Source: an uncultured Candidatus Nemicrothrix sp.
GTDB taxonomy: Bacteria; Actinomycetota; Acidimicrobiia; Acidimicrobiales; Acidimicrobilacustridaceae
Length of the DNA stretch: 32,145 nucleotides
Assembly (NCBI GenBank): GCA_903867185.1
Contig: CAIPQK010000003.1
Location: forward strand, 1 to 32,145
Direction of reading: 5' to 3'
The position numbers and the translations under genes are program-made. The notes under the pieces were generated by a model, which was not told the origin of the DNA, did not search any database, and saw only the letters and a program-made list of their open reading frames with translations. This document shows, piece after piece, positions 8,685 through 17,000 of this stretch (position 1 is its first letter; every line of letters begins with the position of its first letter).

Positions 8685-9077
8685 TCAGCGCTTCGAGTAC
8701 TGCGGAGCCTTACGAGCCTTCTTGAGGCCGTACTTCTTGGATTCCTTCTTACGATCATCGCGAGTAAGGAAGCCGGCCTTCTTGAGCTCGCCACGCAGTT
8801 CGGGATCGAGTTCGATAAGTGCTCGGGCAATGCCATGGCGAAGTGCGCCGGCTTGTCCTGAAACGCCGCCACCGTCGATGTTGCACACGATGTCATAGAC
8901 CTCGTCGGTGCTTGTAAGACGAAGCGGTTCGGTGAGAATCATGCGGTGAGTTTCCGACGGGAAGTAGTCGGCAACTGGACGCTTGTTCACGGTGATGGTG
9001 CCTGAGCCAGGACGCAGCATGACGCGTGCAACTGCACGCTTACGACGACCGGTTGACTGAACGAGAGGGTTCGACAT
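8685..9077 (-). CDS. rpsI: 30S ribosomal protein S9 (uS9)
   Basis: A 130-residue small-subunit protein. It begins [19 protein letters not shown] and ends [12 protein letters not shown], the conserved basic tail that reaches the decoding P site. The central [22 protein letters not shown] block is diagnostic. Length matches the family. It follows rplM by 17 bases, the universal bacterial rplM-rpsI pair, so both products are probably made from one message. Nothing is missing. Confidence 0.98.
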   Translation of the reverse strand: MSNPLVQSTGRRKRAVARVMLRPGSGTITVNKRPVADYFPSETHRMILTEPLRLTSTDEVYDIVCNIDGGGVSGQAGALRHGIARALIELDPELRGELKKAGFLTRDDRKKESKKYGLKKARKAPQYSKR

Positions 9078-9094
9078 TGTCTGTTCCTTGCCGC

Positions 9095-9541
9095 TCAGCG
9101 AGCCTTGGCGTGGGCGAATTCGATGGTCTGCGGATCCTGTGCGGTGTGATTGTGCACAGGACCGGCATACACCTTGAGCTTCTTGATCATCTGACGACCA
9201 AGACGGTTCTTCGGGATCATGCCGCGCACAGCACGACGAACTGCTTCGTCTGGCTTTTCGGCAATCAACTGACCGTAGGACTTTGTGCGCAAACCACCCG
9301 GGTAACCGGAGTGACGATGCACGAAGAGTTTGTCGCCCTTGTTCGAGGTCAGCACGACCTTGTCGGCATTAATCACGATGACGTGATCGCCGGTATCGAT
9401 GTGCGGGGTGTACGTGGGCTTGTGCTTGCCACGAAGAATGGTTGCAACTTCGGTAGCGAGTCGACCGAGGACCATGCCTTCGGCATCGACCACGTACCAC
9501 GAGCGCTGGATCTCACTGACCTTTGGGGTGTAGGTGCGCAC
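9095..9541 (-). CDS. rplM: 50S ribosomal protein L13 (uL13)
   Basis: A large-subunit assembly protein of 148 residues when started at GTG 9541-9539. From there the protein reads (M)[19 protein letters not shown], the usual L13 start, and AGAAGG lies eight bases upstream. The frame extends to 9619, but the extra 26 residues do not fit the family. Diagnostic blocks are [28 protein letters not shown], and [21 protein letters not shown]. It heads the rplM-rpsI unit after a 133-base gap downstream of truA; that gap holds a plausible promoter and two short hairpins that could allow separate control. Confidence 0.96.
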   Translation of the reverse strand: MRTYTPKVSEIQRSWYVVDAEGMVLGRLATEVATILRGKHKPTYTPHIDTGDHVIVINADKVVLTSNKGDKLFVHRHSGYPGGLRTKSYGQLIAEKPDEAVRRAVRGMIPKNRLGRQMIKKLKVYAGPVHNHTAQDPQTIEFAHAKAR

Positions 9542-9563
9542 GGCGCAGCCCTTCTGCTTGGGT

Positions 9564-9593
9564 CCACCCGAAGGTGGCTTTCGAACGAAAGCC
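9564..9593 (-). promoter_or_regulatory. Two overlapping hairpins in the rplM leader
   Basis: Read on the minus strand, GGCTTTCG-TT-CGAAAGCC (9593-9576) is a perfect 18-base palindrome. It is followed by CCACC-TTCG-GGTGG (9577-9564), a 5-bp stem closed by a UUCG tetraloop. The two share two bases, so they may compete. They lie 23 bases upstream of the GTG start. L13 autoregulates through leader RNA in some bacteria. That this is such an element is inference. Confidence 0.5.
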
Positions 9594-9634
9594 CCAGCGT
9601 CGGCAGATGAACTGCGCACCGGAGCGGAGGAGAG

Positions 9635-9664
9635 AGCCTACGGGGAGCCCTTGAACTGAGGCAA
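9635..9664 (-). promoter_or_regulatory. Candidate promoter for rplM-rpsI
   Basis: On the minus strand, TTGCCT (9664-9659) and TAGGCT (9640-9635) are spaced by 18 bases just downstream of the truA stop. This resembles a weak sigma-70-type -35/-10 pair. A transcript would start near 9628 and include the leader hairpins. It is only a consensus match and was not tested against background. Confidence 0.35.
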
Positions 9665-9674
9665 CTCGCCGATT

Positions 9675-10589
9675 TCAGTACCCGACTTCCCAGAGACAAA
9701 GCCCCTGCGGCGGGGCCACTCCCCCGGCCAGGGATCGGTCCTGGGCCCGGATGATCCCGGCCATTTCCCCGGGTCGGCGAAGGCCCCGGCCCATTTCGAT
9801 CAGCGTGCCCACAATGGATCGGACCATTTGGTGGCAATAGGACGAAGCCGTGATATCGAACCGCAGAATGCCATCACCCGCCTCATGCCAGCTGGCGTTT
9901 CGGACCCGGCGCATGAGCGAGGGTTCGAATCCGGTGATCGGATTGGGCTTGGGCCGGCGACAAAAGCTTGAGAAATTGTGAAGCCCATAGAGGGCATCAC
10001 ACCCCAACTGCAGTGAATGAAGGTCGAGATCTTGCGGAACCCACCAGGAGGTGGCGGCCAAAAATGGATCAGGAACTGGCCGATTCACAATGGTGTAGCG
10101 ATAGGAGCGCGTCATCGCAGAGAAACGGGCATCGAAATCGGCAGCCGCGAGTTCCGCGTCGCGAACAACAATCGACGGGACTGACTGCTGATTAATCGCG
10201 CGAGCCAAACGAGCCGGCGAACCTTTTCCGGAAGCGACGAGATCAGAATCGATGTCGAAGGAAATGACTTGGCCCCACGCGTGCACCCCTGCATCAGTAC
10301 GACCAGCAACCGAAAGCACCACCGGATGATCAACGCAGCGTTCGAGTTCAGCACGAATGGTGCCAGCAACAGTTGTGACACCATCGTTCTCGGCCATCCC
10401 GCGAAACTTTGAACCGTCATAGGCAACGGTCATACGCACTCGCGTGAAACCAGCAGCCGGCGCGGGAATTTCAATCGCAGCGCGTTCAGCATGTGGTTCG
10501 CTATCGCAATCACTCGCGCTATCGGTTGGTGAATCCGTGTCCAGACGCGAACCGACCGACCACAGTGGGTCGGTCGAGATCACGTTCAT
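9675..10589 (-). CDS. truA: tRNA pseudouridine(38-40) synthase TruA
   Basis: A 304-residue enzyme that converts U38-U40 in the tRNA anticodon arm to pseudouridine. The core begins near residue 53 (MTVAYDGSKFRG). The catalytic aspartate D99 is in VAGRTDAGVHAWGQVISF, followed by FDARFSAMTRSYRYTI, FSSFCR and the SYCHQMVRSIVGTLIEMG block. About 50 N-terminal residues, acidic and Ser/Asp-rich, precede the core. The upstream ATG has no good ribosome site, so a start at the internal ATG (10433) is possible and would give about 252 residues. It sits 26 bases after rplQ, the usual alpha-operon position in actinobacteria. Confidence 0.94.
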   Translation of the reverse strand: MNVISTDPLWSVGSRLDTDSPTDSASDCDSEPHAERAAIEIPAPAAGFTRVRMTVAYDGSKFRGMAENDGVTTVAGTIRAELERCVDHPVVLSVAGRTDAGVHAWGQVISFDIDSDLVASGKGSPARLARAINQQSVPSIVVRDAELAAADFDARFSAMTRSYRYTIVNRPVPDPFLAATSWWVPQDLDLHSLQLGCDALYGLHNFSSFCRRPKPNPITGFEPSLMRRVRNASWHEAGDGILRFDITASSYCHQMVRSIVGTLIEMGRGLRRPGEMAGIIRAQDRSLAGGVAPPQGLCLWEVGY

Positions 10590-10615
10590 AACAGTCCGAT
10601 CCGGACGAAGACGAT

Positions 10616-10969
10616 TCAGACGAGTTCGATACGAGCCATCGACGCATTGTCGCCTTGGCGCGGGCCGAGCTTGAGGATGCGTGTGTAGCCACCCGGGCGT
10701 CCTTCATAACGCGGTGCGATGTCGGAGAAGAGCTTGGAAGCCATTTCCTTATCGCCCATGAATGACACGACCTGACGATGACGATGAACGCCACCCTTCT
10801 TGGCCTTCGTGATGAGCTTTTCTGCGATTGGGCGAAGTGCCTTGGCCTTCGCCTCGGTGGTGACAATCCCCTCGGCAGCAAACAACGATGCTGCAAGATT
10901 GGCCATCATGAGACGTTGGTGAGAGGCGCTACCGCCAAATCGCTTCGACTTACGTGGAGTTCCTGGCAT
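10616..10969 (-). CDS. rplQ: 50S ribosomal protein L17 (bL17)
   Basis: A 117-residue bacterial-specific large-subunit protein near the exit tunnel. It starts [26 protein letters not shown], a slight variant of the usual MRH...LGR...R..L..NL pattern, and continues with [37 protein letters not shown] and [12 protein letters not shown]. All expected blocks are present and length is normal. It follows rpoA by six bases, the standard rpoA-rplQ pair. Confidence 0.96.
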   Translation of the reverse strand: MPGTPRKSKRFGGSASHQRLMMANLAASLFAAEGIVTTEAKAKALRPIAEKLITKAKKGGVHRHRQVVSFMGDKEMASKLFSDIAPRYEGRPGGYTRILKLGPRQGDNASMARIELV

Positions 10970-10975
10970 GGTGGA

Positions 10976-11914
10976 TCAGTCCCGGTTCTTGAGCGACAAA
11001 CCGCGCTCGTCAAGTTTCAAGATGACCTCGTCAAGCGACTTCTGACCAAAGTTCGTCACCGCAAGAAGATCGTCCTCTGACTTGAGGAGAAGTTCGCCAA
11101 CGGTGTTGACCTGGGCACGCTTGAGGCAATTACGGGGACGCTCGGAAAGATCGAGGTCCTCGATGAGGAGGTCGAGATCGGGTGAGCCGGCATGCGTAAT
11201 GCTGACTTCACCGAGTTCGAGACCCTGAGGCTCGTCGCTCATTTCGGCAACAAGTGTGACCAGTGCCTGAAGTGTTGAACCAGCAGAGGCAAGCGCCTCA
11301 CGAGCGGTGATCGTGCCGTCGGTCTCGATGTCGAGAACCAAACGATCGAACTCCGTCGACTGCTCAACGCGAGTCGGTTCCACAGAGAACGTCACGCGAC
11401 GCACCGGCGAGAAGATCGAGTCAACCGGGATAACACCAATGGTGTTGGTCGACTTGTTCCGCTCGGCCGACACATAGCCACGACCCTTTTCAACGGTGAC
11501 GTCGACGGCAAGTCGACCTGACTCGTTGATGGTGGCGATGTGAAGTTCAGGGTTGAGAATCTCGACGTCGGAAGTCGTCACGATGTCACCTGCGGTGACC
11601 TCGGCCGGACCCTTTACGTCGATGCGAAGCGTCACAGCTTCGTCACTATGCACCCGAAGGACGAGGTCCTTGAGGTTCAAAATGACGTCGGTGACGTCTT
11701 CGGTAACACCCTTGATGGTGTCGAATTCATGGAGAGCCTCGTCGAACCGCACCTGAGTGACGGCTGCGCCGGGGATTGATGAGAGAAGGGTGCGGCGCAA
11801 TGAGTTGCCAAGCGTGTGGCCAAAGCCAGGCTCGAGCGGTCCCACTGCAAACAATTGACGATCGCCATCGGCGTCGCCAAGCGCTTCAACCTTCGGTCGC
11901 TGCATAACCAGCAT
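10976..11914 (-). CDS. rpoA: DNA-directed RNA polymerase subunit alpha
   Basis: The 312-residue alpha subunit nucleates RNA polymerase assembly. The N-terminal dimerisation domain (about 1-225) contains FAVGPLEPGFGHTLGNSLRRTLLSS, where the LGNSLRR helix is diagnostic. A short linker leads to the C-terminal domain (about 245-312) with LDLSERPRNCLKRAQVNTVGELL and LTNFGQKSLDEV-like residues, used for UP-element and activator contacts. The ATG at 11914 has AGGA four bases upstream; a second ATG three codons in is possible. It lies 74 bases after rpsD. Confidence 0.97.
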   Translation of the reverse strand: MLVMQRPKVEALGDADGDRQLFAVGPLEPGFGHTLGNSLRRTLLSSIPGAAVTQVRFDEALHEFDTIKGVTEDVTDVILNLKDLVLRVHSDEAVTLRIDVKGPAEVTAGDIVTTSDVEILNPELHIATINESGRLAVDVTVEKGRGYVSAERNKSTNTIGVIPVDSIFSPVRRVTFSVEPTRVEQSTEFDRLVLDIETDGTITAREALASAGSTLQALVTLVAEMSDEPQGLELGEVSITHAGSPDLDLLIEDLDLSERPRNCLKRAQVNTVGELLLKSEDDLLAVTNFGQKSLDEVILKLDERGLSLKNRD

Positions 11915-11971
11915 GTGTTCCTACCTCGGATCCGTACGTTCGATTTCGTGAACTTGCACAGGGTCGGGATG

Positions 11972-11986
11972 GTCCCGCCCCGGGAC
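11972..11986 (-). other. GC-rich hairpin in the rpsD-rpoA gap
   Basis: GTCCCG (11986-11981 on the minus strand), a GGG loop and CGGGAC (to 11972) form a perfect 6-bp stem just after the rpsD stop. There is no T-run, so it is unlikely to terminate fully. It could tune the rpoA:rpsD ratio or protect a processed 3' end. Confidence 0.4.
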
Positions 11987-11988
11987 AC

Positions 11989-12606
11989 TTACTTGGAATA
12001 GAGCTCGACGATGAGCTGCTCGCGCACCGGCACGTCGATCTGATCGCGGAGGGGAACCGCAAGAACAGTGGTGCTAAAGCCACCGTCTCCAGACTCGAGC
12101 CACGCCGGAGGCGTGCGATCGAGAACTTCGCGATTCCACTGGATAACGACCAGTTCACGTGTCTTGTCGCGAAGGGTGATGATGTCGCCCTTGCGAACCC
12201 GATAGCTCGGGATGTCGACGCGCTTGCCGTTGACATTGATGTGTCCATGACCCACAAACTGACGAGCCTGCGGACGAGTCGCTGCCCAACCTGAGCGGTA
12301 GACAACATTGTCGAGACGCAGTTCGAGGAACCGGAGCATGTTCTCGCCGGTCACGCCCTCGCGGCGATTCGCTTCCTCATAGAGGTTGCGAAACTGCTTC
12401 TCGGAAAGCCCGTAGGTGAAACGCGCCTTCTGCTTTTCCTGCATTTGGAGCAGGTACTCGCTGGGGTTGCCACGACGACGCGTACGTCCGTGCTCACCCG
12501 GCGGGTAGGGGCGCTTCTCAAGAGCGACGGTTTCGCCCTTGGTTCCAAAAATGTTGGTGCCAAGACGACGCGAGACGCGTGCCTTGGGGCCGGTATAGCG
12601 AGCCAT
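11989..12606 (-). CDS. rpsD: 30S ribosomal protein S4 (uS4), cysteine-free type
   Basis: A 205-residue primary 16S rRNA-binding assembly protein. The start is ATG 12606 (MARYTGPKARVSRRLG); an upstream ATG at 12639 would overlap rpsK and does not fit the family. It carries RPYPPGEHG, LRLDNVVYRSGWAATRPQARQFVGHGHINVNGKRVDIPS (the S4 RNA-binding fold) and the conserved C-terminus VREQLIVELYSK. The N-terminal zinc-binding cysteines found in some S4 proteins are absent, so this is the zinc-independent form. It begins two bases after the rpsK stop. Confidence 0.97.
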   Translation of the reverse strand: MARYTGPKARVSRRLGTNIFGTKGETVALEKRPYPPGEHGRTRRRGNPSEYLLQMQEKQKARFTYGLSEKQFRNLYEEANRREGVTGENMLRFLELRLDNVVYRSGWAATRPQARQFVGHGHINVNGKRVDIPSYRVRKGDIITLRDKTRELVVIQWNREVLDRTPPAWLESGDGGFSTTVLAVPLRDQIDVPVREQLIVELYSK

Positions 12607-12608
12607 GT

Positions 12609-13007
12609 TCAGACCCTCCGACGCTTGGGTTGACGGCAACCGTTATGCGGGACAGGAGTGACGTCCTTGATTCCCGTTACTTCGATGCCGGCGTTCTGGA
12701 TGCTGCGGATCGCGGTTTCACGACCCGAGCCTGGACCTTTAACGAGCACATCGACCTTGCGGACTCCGTGCTCCATCGCTCGCTTTGCACACTGCTCAGC
12801 AGCCATCTGCGCGGCGAACGGCGTGGACTTACGTGAGCCCTTGAAACCGACATTGCCGGCTGATGCCCACGAAAGAATGTTGCCGTCCTGATCGGAGATG
12901 CTGACGATGGTGTTGTTGAACGAGCTCTTGATGTGAGCGACGCCATGCGTGACGTGCTTGCGTTCCTTCTTGCGGGGCCGACGGCCACCACTTGCTGGCT
13001 TTGCCAT
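12609..13007 (-). CDS. rpsK: 30S ribosomal protein S11 (uS11)
   Basis: A 132-residue platform protein of the small subunit. Diagnostic segments are [66 protein letters not shown] and the C-terminal [16 protein letters not shown]. Its ATG overlaps the rpsM stop by one base (TAATG), so translation is coupled. The N-terminus is slightly longer and more basic than in E. coli, which is common in actinobacteria. Confidence 0.98.
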   Translation of the reverse strand: MAKPASGGRRPRKKERKHVTHGVAHIKSSFNNTIVSISDQDGNILSWASAGNVGFKGSRKSTPFAAQMAAEQCAKRAMEHGVRKVDVLVKGPGSGRETAIRSIQNAGIEVTGIKDVTPVPHNGCRQPKRRRV

Positions 13008-13384
13008 TAGCGCGCCACCTTCTTCTTACCGGCAACGGTCTTCTTGGGACCCTTACGGGTACGGGCGTTGGTGTGAGTGCGCTGACCACGAACGGGAAGA
13101 CCGCGGCGGTGACGCAGACCCTGGTAACAACCGATTTCCATCTTGCGGCGGATGTCTTGATCGACATCGCGACGCAGATCGCCTTCAACCTTCAGGCTGG
13201 CATCGATGTAGCCACGAATCTTGTTGACCTCTTCATCGGTGAGGTCGCGAACTCGAGTACTTGGACTGATCTCGGTGGCTTCACAGATCTGCTTGGCAGT
13301 CGTGTTACCGATTCCGTAGATGTAGGTAAGGCTGATTTCCAGGCGCTTTTCGCGCGGGATATCAACACCGGAGATACGTGCCAT
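13007..13384 (-). CDS. rpsM: 30S ribosomal protein S13 (uS13)
   Basis: A 125-residue head protein that contacts the P-site tRNA and the L5 bridge. It begins [34 protein letters not shown] and continues with [31 protein letters not shown], the conserved basic C-terminus. Length is normal. It starts three bases after the rpmJ stop and overlaps rpsK by one base, so rpmJ-rpsM-rpsK-rpsD form a tight block. Confidence 0.98.
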   Translation of the reverse strand: MARISGVDIPREKRLEISLTYIYGIGNTTAKQICEATEISPSTRVRDLTDEEVNKIRGYIDASLKVEGDLRRDVDQDIRRKMEIGCYQGLRHRRGLPVRGQRTHTNARTRKGPKKTVAGKKKVAR

Positions 13385-13387
13385 GGA

Positions 13388-13501
13388 TCAGCCCTGCCGT
13401 TGCTTGTGACGAGGGTTCTCACAAATGACCTGCACGCGTCCATGGCGGCGGATCACTTTGCACTTCTCACAGATCTTCTTGACGCTTGGGCGTACTTTCA
13501 C
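13388..13501 (-). CDS. rpmJ: 50S ribosomal protein L36 (bL36), zinc-binding type
   Basis: A 37-residue protein read from GTG 13501-13499: (M)[16 protein letters not shown], then [20 protein letters not shown]. The four zinc ligands C11, C14, C27 and H32 are intact, so this is the zinc-containing paralogue. AAGGA lies nine bases upstream of the GTG, and the length exactly matches the family. It sits between infA and rpsM, as in most bacteria. Confidence 0.97.
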   Translation of the reverse strand: MKVRPSVKKICEKCKVIRRHGRVQVICENPRHKQRQG

Positions 13502-13518
13502 TGCGTTTGTTCCTTTCG

Positions 13519-13577
13519 CCCGGACTCTGCCGGGAACATCGGAGCGATCGTGTGGCCGAGGCCAAACTCCTCCGATG
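13519..13577 (-). promoter_or_regulatory. Structured intergenic RNA between infA and rpmJ
   Basis: Two structures are seen within the 123-base gap. An 8-bp inverted repeat, CATCGGAG (13537-13544) with CTCCGATG (13570-13577), encloses a second perfect stem, TGGC-CTCG-GCCA (13553-13564). Closer to rpmJ, CCCGG and CCGGG (13519-13534) form a 5-bp stem with a 6-base loop. No T-run follows. Position makes a ribosomal-protein-responsive leader for rpmJ-rpsM-rpsK-rpsD-rpoA plausible, as S4 controls the alpha operon in other bacteria. This is inference. Confidence 0.5.
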
Positions 13578-13624
13578 GGTCCGATCCTTCTGATCAGACA
13601 CTCGCTTGTGTTCAGTTGTAGGTG

Positions 13625-13849
13625 TTACTTGTACCGATAAGTGATCCGACCACGAGTGAGGTCGTAGGGCGTCAGCTCAACTTGGACGCGATCACCGGGC
13701 AGAATTCGGATGTAATGCATCCGCATTTTCCCGGAGATATGGGCCAAAACTTTGTGGCCATTTTCGAGTTCGACGCGGAACATTGCGTTCGGCAGCGGCT
13801 CGGTGACCGTTCCTTCCAGAACGATCGCGTCTTCCTTGGGCTTAGCCAG
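13625..13849 (-). CDS. infA: Translation initiation factor IF-1, apparent CTG start
   Basis: A 74-residue factor that binds the ribosomal A site during initiation. The protein reads (M)[18 protein letters not shown], then [21 protein letters not shown] and [18 protein letters not shown], ending RGRITYRYK, an almost textbook S1-fold IF-1. The codon aligned with the family initiator Met is CTG (13849-13847), and AGGAG lies at 13862-13858, eight bases upstream. In-frame ATG (14002) and TTG (13972) exist further up but would add about 40-50 unrelated residues and lie upstream of the likely promoter. No in-frame ATG, GTG or TTG lies near the expected position. Confidence 0.94.
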   Translation of the reverse strand: MAKPKEDAIVLEGTVTEPLPNAMFRVELENGHKVLAHISGKMRMHYIRILPGDRVQVELTPYDLTRGRITYRYK

Positions 13850-13857
13850 GACACTGA

Positions 13858-13862
13858 CTCCT
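13858..13862 (-). promoter_or_regulatory. Ribosome-binding site that decides the infA CTG start
   Basis: AGGAG on the minus strand at 13862-13858 ends eight bases before CTG 13849. It is the only strong Shine-Dalgarno match nearby. The same site could also serve a GTG at 13854 in another frame, but that frame encodes no recognisable protein. Confidence 0.7.
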
Positions 13863-13932
13863 GTGTGGTGGATCTGAAAACCCCTGCTCAGGACCGCGCA
13901 AAGGCGGGTTCCCGGACGAGGGCGGACTGAAG

Positions 13933-13961
13933 ACCCTACCGGTCGGGCCCGCTGGCTCCAA
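13933..13961 (-). promoter_or_regulatory. Candidate promoter for infA and the downstream alpha operon
   Basis: On the minus strand, TTGGAG (13961-13956) and TAGGGT (13938-13933) are separated by exactly 17 bases in the 184-base gap between the inserted glycan gene and infA. They match 4/6 and 3/6 of the sigma-70 consensus, including the conserved TA...T of the -10. A promoter here would uncouple infA-rpmJ-rpsM-rpsK-rpsD-rpoA from the inserted gene. It was not tested against random matches. Confidence 0.4.
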
Positions 13962-14033
13962 ATGCGCCCCAAATGAGCAGACCCGTTCCACTCTCTCGGC
14001 ACCGTTGTCAGGGGTACACCTGTTCGCTAACTG

Positions 14034-17000
14034 TCACGAATCTTTCCGCAATGCAAGGTGAAATGAGGTGAATGTCCGCCCCATGTGATCAAGCACGATA
14101 TGTGGATAGCGGGCATAGGTGACATGGTGGGTCCAGAGCCCACCGAGTCGCTCAACCTGGCGATTTTGGTCTTCAGCAACGTCAAGGAAGGGTGAGCGCG
14201 ACGCCCAGGTCTCGGGGGACACCGAAGCATCGAACGGTTCAATCAACGACCACTTTCGATCGCCGAGGAAGACAGTTCGGATGTCCTCGTCATCAAAGAG
14301 CAGCGCCCCAGGGATTCCCGGGCGATCGCCCTCAAGTCGGAACTCCGTCGAGACAGAAAGAATTCCACCCGGGCGCAGGACGCGCCACGCCTCGTCGAGT
14401 GACTTTGCCACGTCCTCCCGATCACCGAAATGCTCAATGGAACTCGACGAAAAGACACCCGAAACGCTTTCGTCAGGGAGGTCGAGCGCAAGCGCGTTCA
14501 TATCCTCCACTCGCAATCGCGTCGGGTCCCAGATGAACGGCCAGTGGGCTCCAGGATCGACAAGCATCGATGAATCAGCGCTTTCCTCCCAGCCCTCCTC
14601 TAGGTAGAGATCGGTGGCGATGACCTCTTGCGCGAATCGCGTCAGATAGAACAACGTCGGTTCATTTCCTGCACCGATTCCAAGGAGACGATGGGTTCCA
14701 TCAAGTAACCCTGCCTCGCGGAACGAAAGAACCGCCATCGCAACTTCCCAGTACTTTCGATACTCGCGAGCAGTCGGAAACTCGGGACCAAAACGCAGCA
14801 GTTCATGTGCAAACACATCACGAATCACATCGCGAAGTCGCGGTGTCACAAAATCCTCGACCTCACAAATTTTCGAAAGGGAGAGGTTCCGTTCAAGGAG
14901 TAACGGTTTCTCAATCACTAGTTCCGAATCACGATCTTGAACACGAATCGCGGGAAGATCTTCGCAGAGCCACTCGGCGACTCTCCGAAATTTTTCATCG
15001 AAGCGAAGTGGATCGACGTTCGAGCGATAGCGATCGGTTTGGATCGCAACGAATGTGGATCGATTCGCAACTGTGGATCGGAGCGCTCGCAACGCGTCGA
15101 TCGGATCGTTCGGTGAGAAATTCCAGGGTCCGTTACCGAGCAATTCATCGTGCGCCGGAATCGAAGACAACACGACTGGGGTTCCGCGTTCAAGGGACTC
15201 AATAACCGAGAGTGAAAAACCTTCATGAAGCGACGGGACGATGACCGCTTCAGCGTTCCGAAGTATTGAATCGAAATCGTCATCCGGGATCTGACCTCCG
15301 ATTCGAAAGCGATTCCGTTCAAGACCTAGCTCTAGCGCCAGCGTCGTCAACGCGACCCGATGCTCATCGGACATCGAGGCAATGACGACGACATCGAGAT
15401 CGGTTCGATCCAGAACAGCAAACGGAACTGCTGCCGCCACACCCACAAGGAGATTTTTGTGCGGGAGCCCATTTCCCACAACGACAATGTGTGATCGTCG
15501 AGTCGTTCGTGATTCTCTCCCTGCTTGCGTCACTGATTCGCCCAGCCGTGTCAATCCCGGCGCACATCCCGTTTCTACGATGCACTCGGGGCGAACCCCT
15601 AACTCGATTGCCTCGGCAGTCGACGACGCGGAAAGAGTAAGAAGCTTCCCGTACCCCCCGATGCATTCAAGACCGAATTGATACTCCAGAAACTCAGCAT
15701 CTGTTCTCAAAAAACTGTGTGGGTAGGTTCCCATAATCGAATCAAGCCACACTCCAGCGCTTCGCACCGATGGCGACCGCGATAACCGCACCTGTAGATC
15801 GGTTTTTCGGTGGATAAACGGAGCCAACTGAAGAAACGATCCAACGCGTCGGCGATGGTGCGAACCCCATGTGCCATCGAATCGCCCAACAAACTCTTCC
15901 GGAAGCGGCGGCAAGTCCATCGATGCAAGTTGCCAAACTTCGACATCATCAGGAACTGCATCAAGAACAATCCTGAGGGCATTTCGAGCATGAGTGCGTG
16001 TGCCGCACATGATGGCCACCTGGGCACCGCGTGTGTCGATAAGAAGCACGTTCGGCCAATCCGCATCTCCTGCAGGATCTGTTTCTATCGAACGAAACCG
16101 TCGTAACTCGCTTAGTCCGGCCGAGTCAGCTTCAGATTCCGAAAGGGATTCGATGAGCTCCCATTCGCGATCGTCAAGCAGGCGCGGAGCGGTTATGCGT
16201 CTGGATCGAAGTTGACCGGTTTCCCCCAAGGCTCTTTGATCAACATCCAACTGTTTTGAAACGGTCGCTCTCCCCAAACCGTCAGTCGTCACAAGCCGCT
16301 CAAAGGGACGACCCGGAGCGGTGAACTCTGCAACCGCCGAAACAACATTCGAAGGACTACTCAATTGTTTGTGCCGTAGCCGCCTGAGGCGGTTCGCCAA
16401 GGGAAGGACCAGGACTCGAAACGGACGGGCAGGCGCCACGATGACCCGGCCGATTCGGTACGCCCAACTCATCTCTAATTCCCAGACACGTTGCTGGTTC
16501 AAGATTGCCCGATGTTGTTCCGCGGCCAACAGAGCATCGCGCTGAATCAGTTGGGCCTGGCTTCGCTGCAGAGCAACTTCGACTTCCTTTGCGTGCTTGT
16601 CTCGCTCGAGGATTGTCAACGTCATCTGCGCTTGGGCACCACCACCTAGTTCAGAAATGCCTGCTTTCTTAAGTGCTTCAAGATAGGTCCATTGGGGAAA
16701 ACCATCGATCGGAGAAACCGGTTGCGCAAGACGTTGCCGCAGATCAGGTCGATCTGCTCTCGAGTAGAAACGATTGATCCCATCATCGATCGCGAATTCG
16801 TACCCCGCCTCAAGAACCATTGGTTCCCAACTCGCGAAGGACGGTGCCCACGTCGACGGGTCTATTGATTCAATGACCAACACCAGAGGGCGGAAGCGAT
16901 CCCAATCATTGGAGGAAACAACTTCAATTTCGGCACCCTCAACGTCAATCTTTAAAAACCCAATCTCTCGGTTTTCCAAGTAGCGGTCGAAAAGCTCCTT

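Noticed and set aside
9542-9619. Longer L13 start at 9619
   Set aside because: The extra 26 residues match no L13 protein and would cover the leader hairpins; GTG 9541 has a good ribosome site and gives the normal N-terminus.
13850-14002. N-terminally extended IF-1 starting at ATG 14002
   Set aside because: It would add 51 residues unlike any IF-1 and would place the start upstream of the likely promoter; the CTG with AGGAG fits the family exactly.
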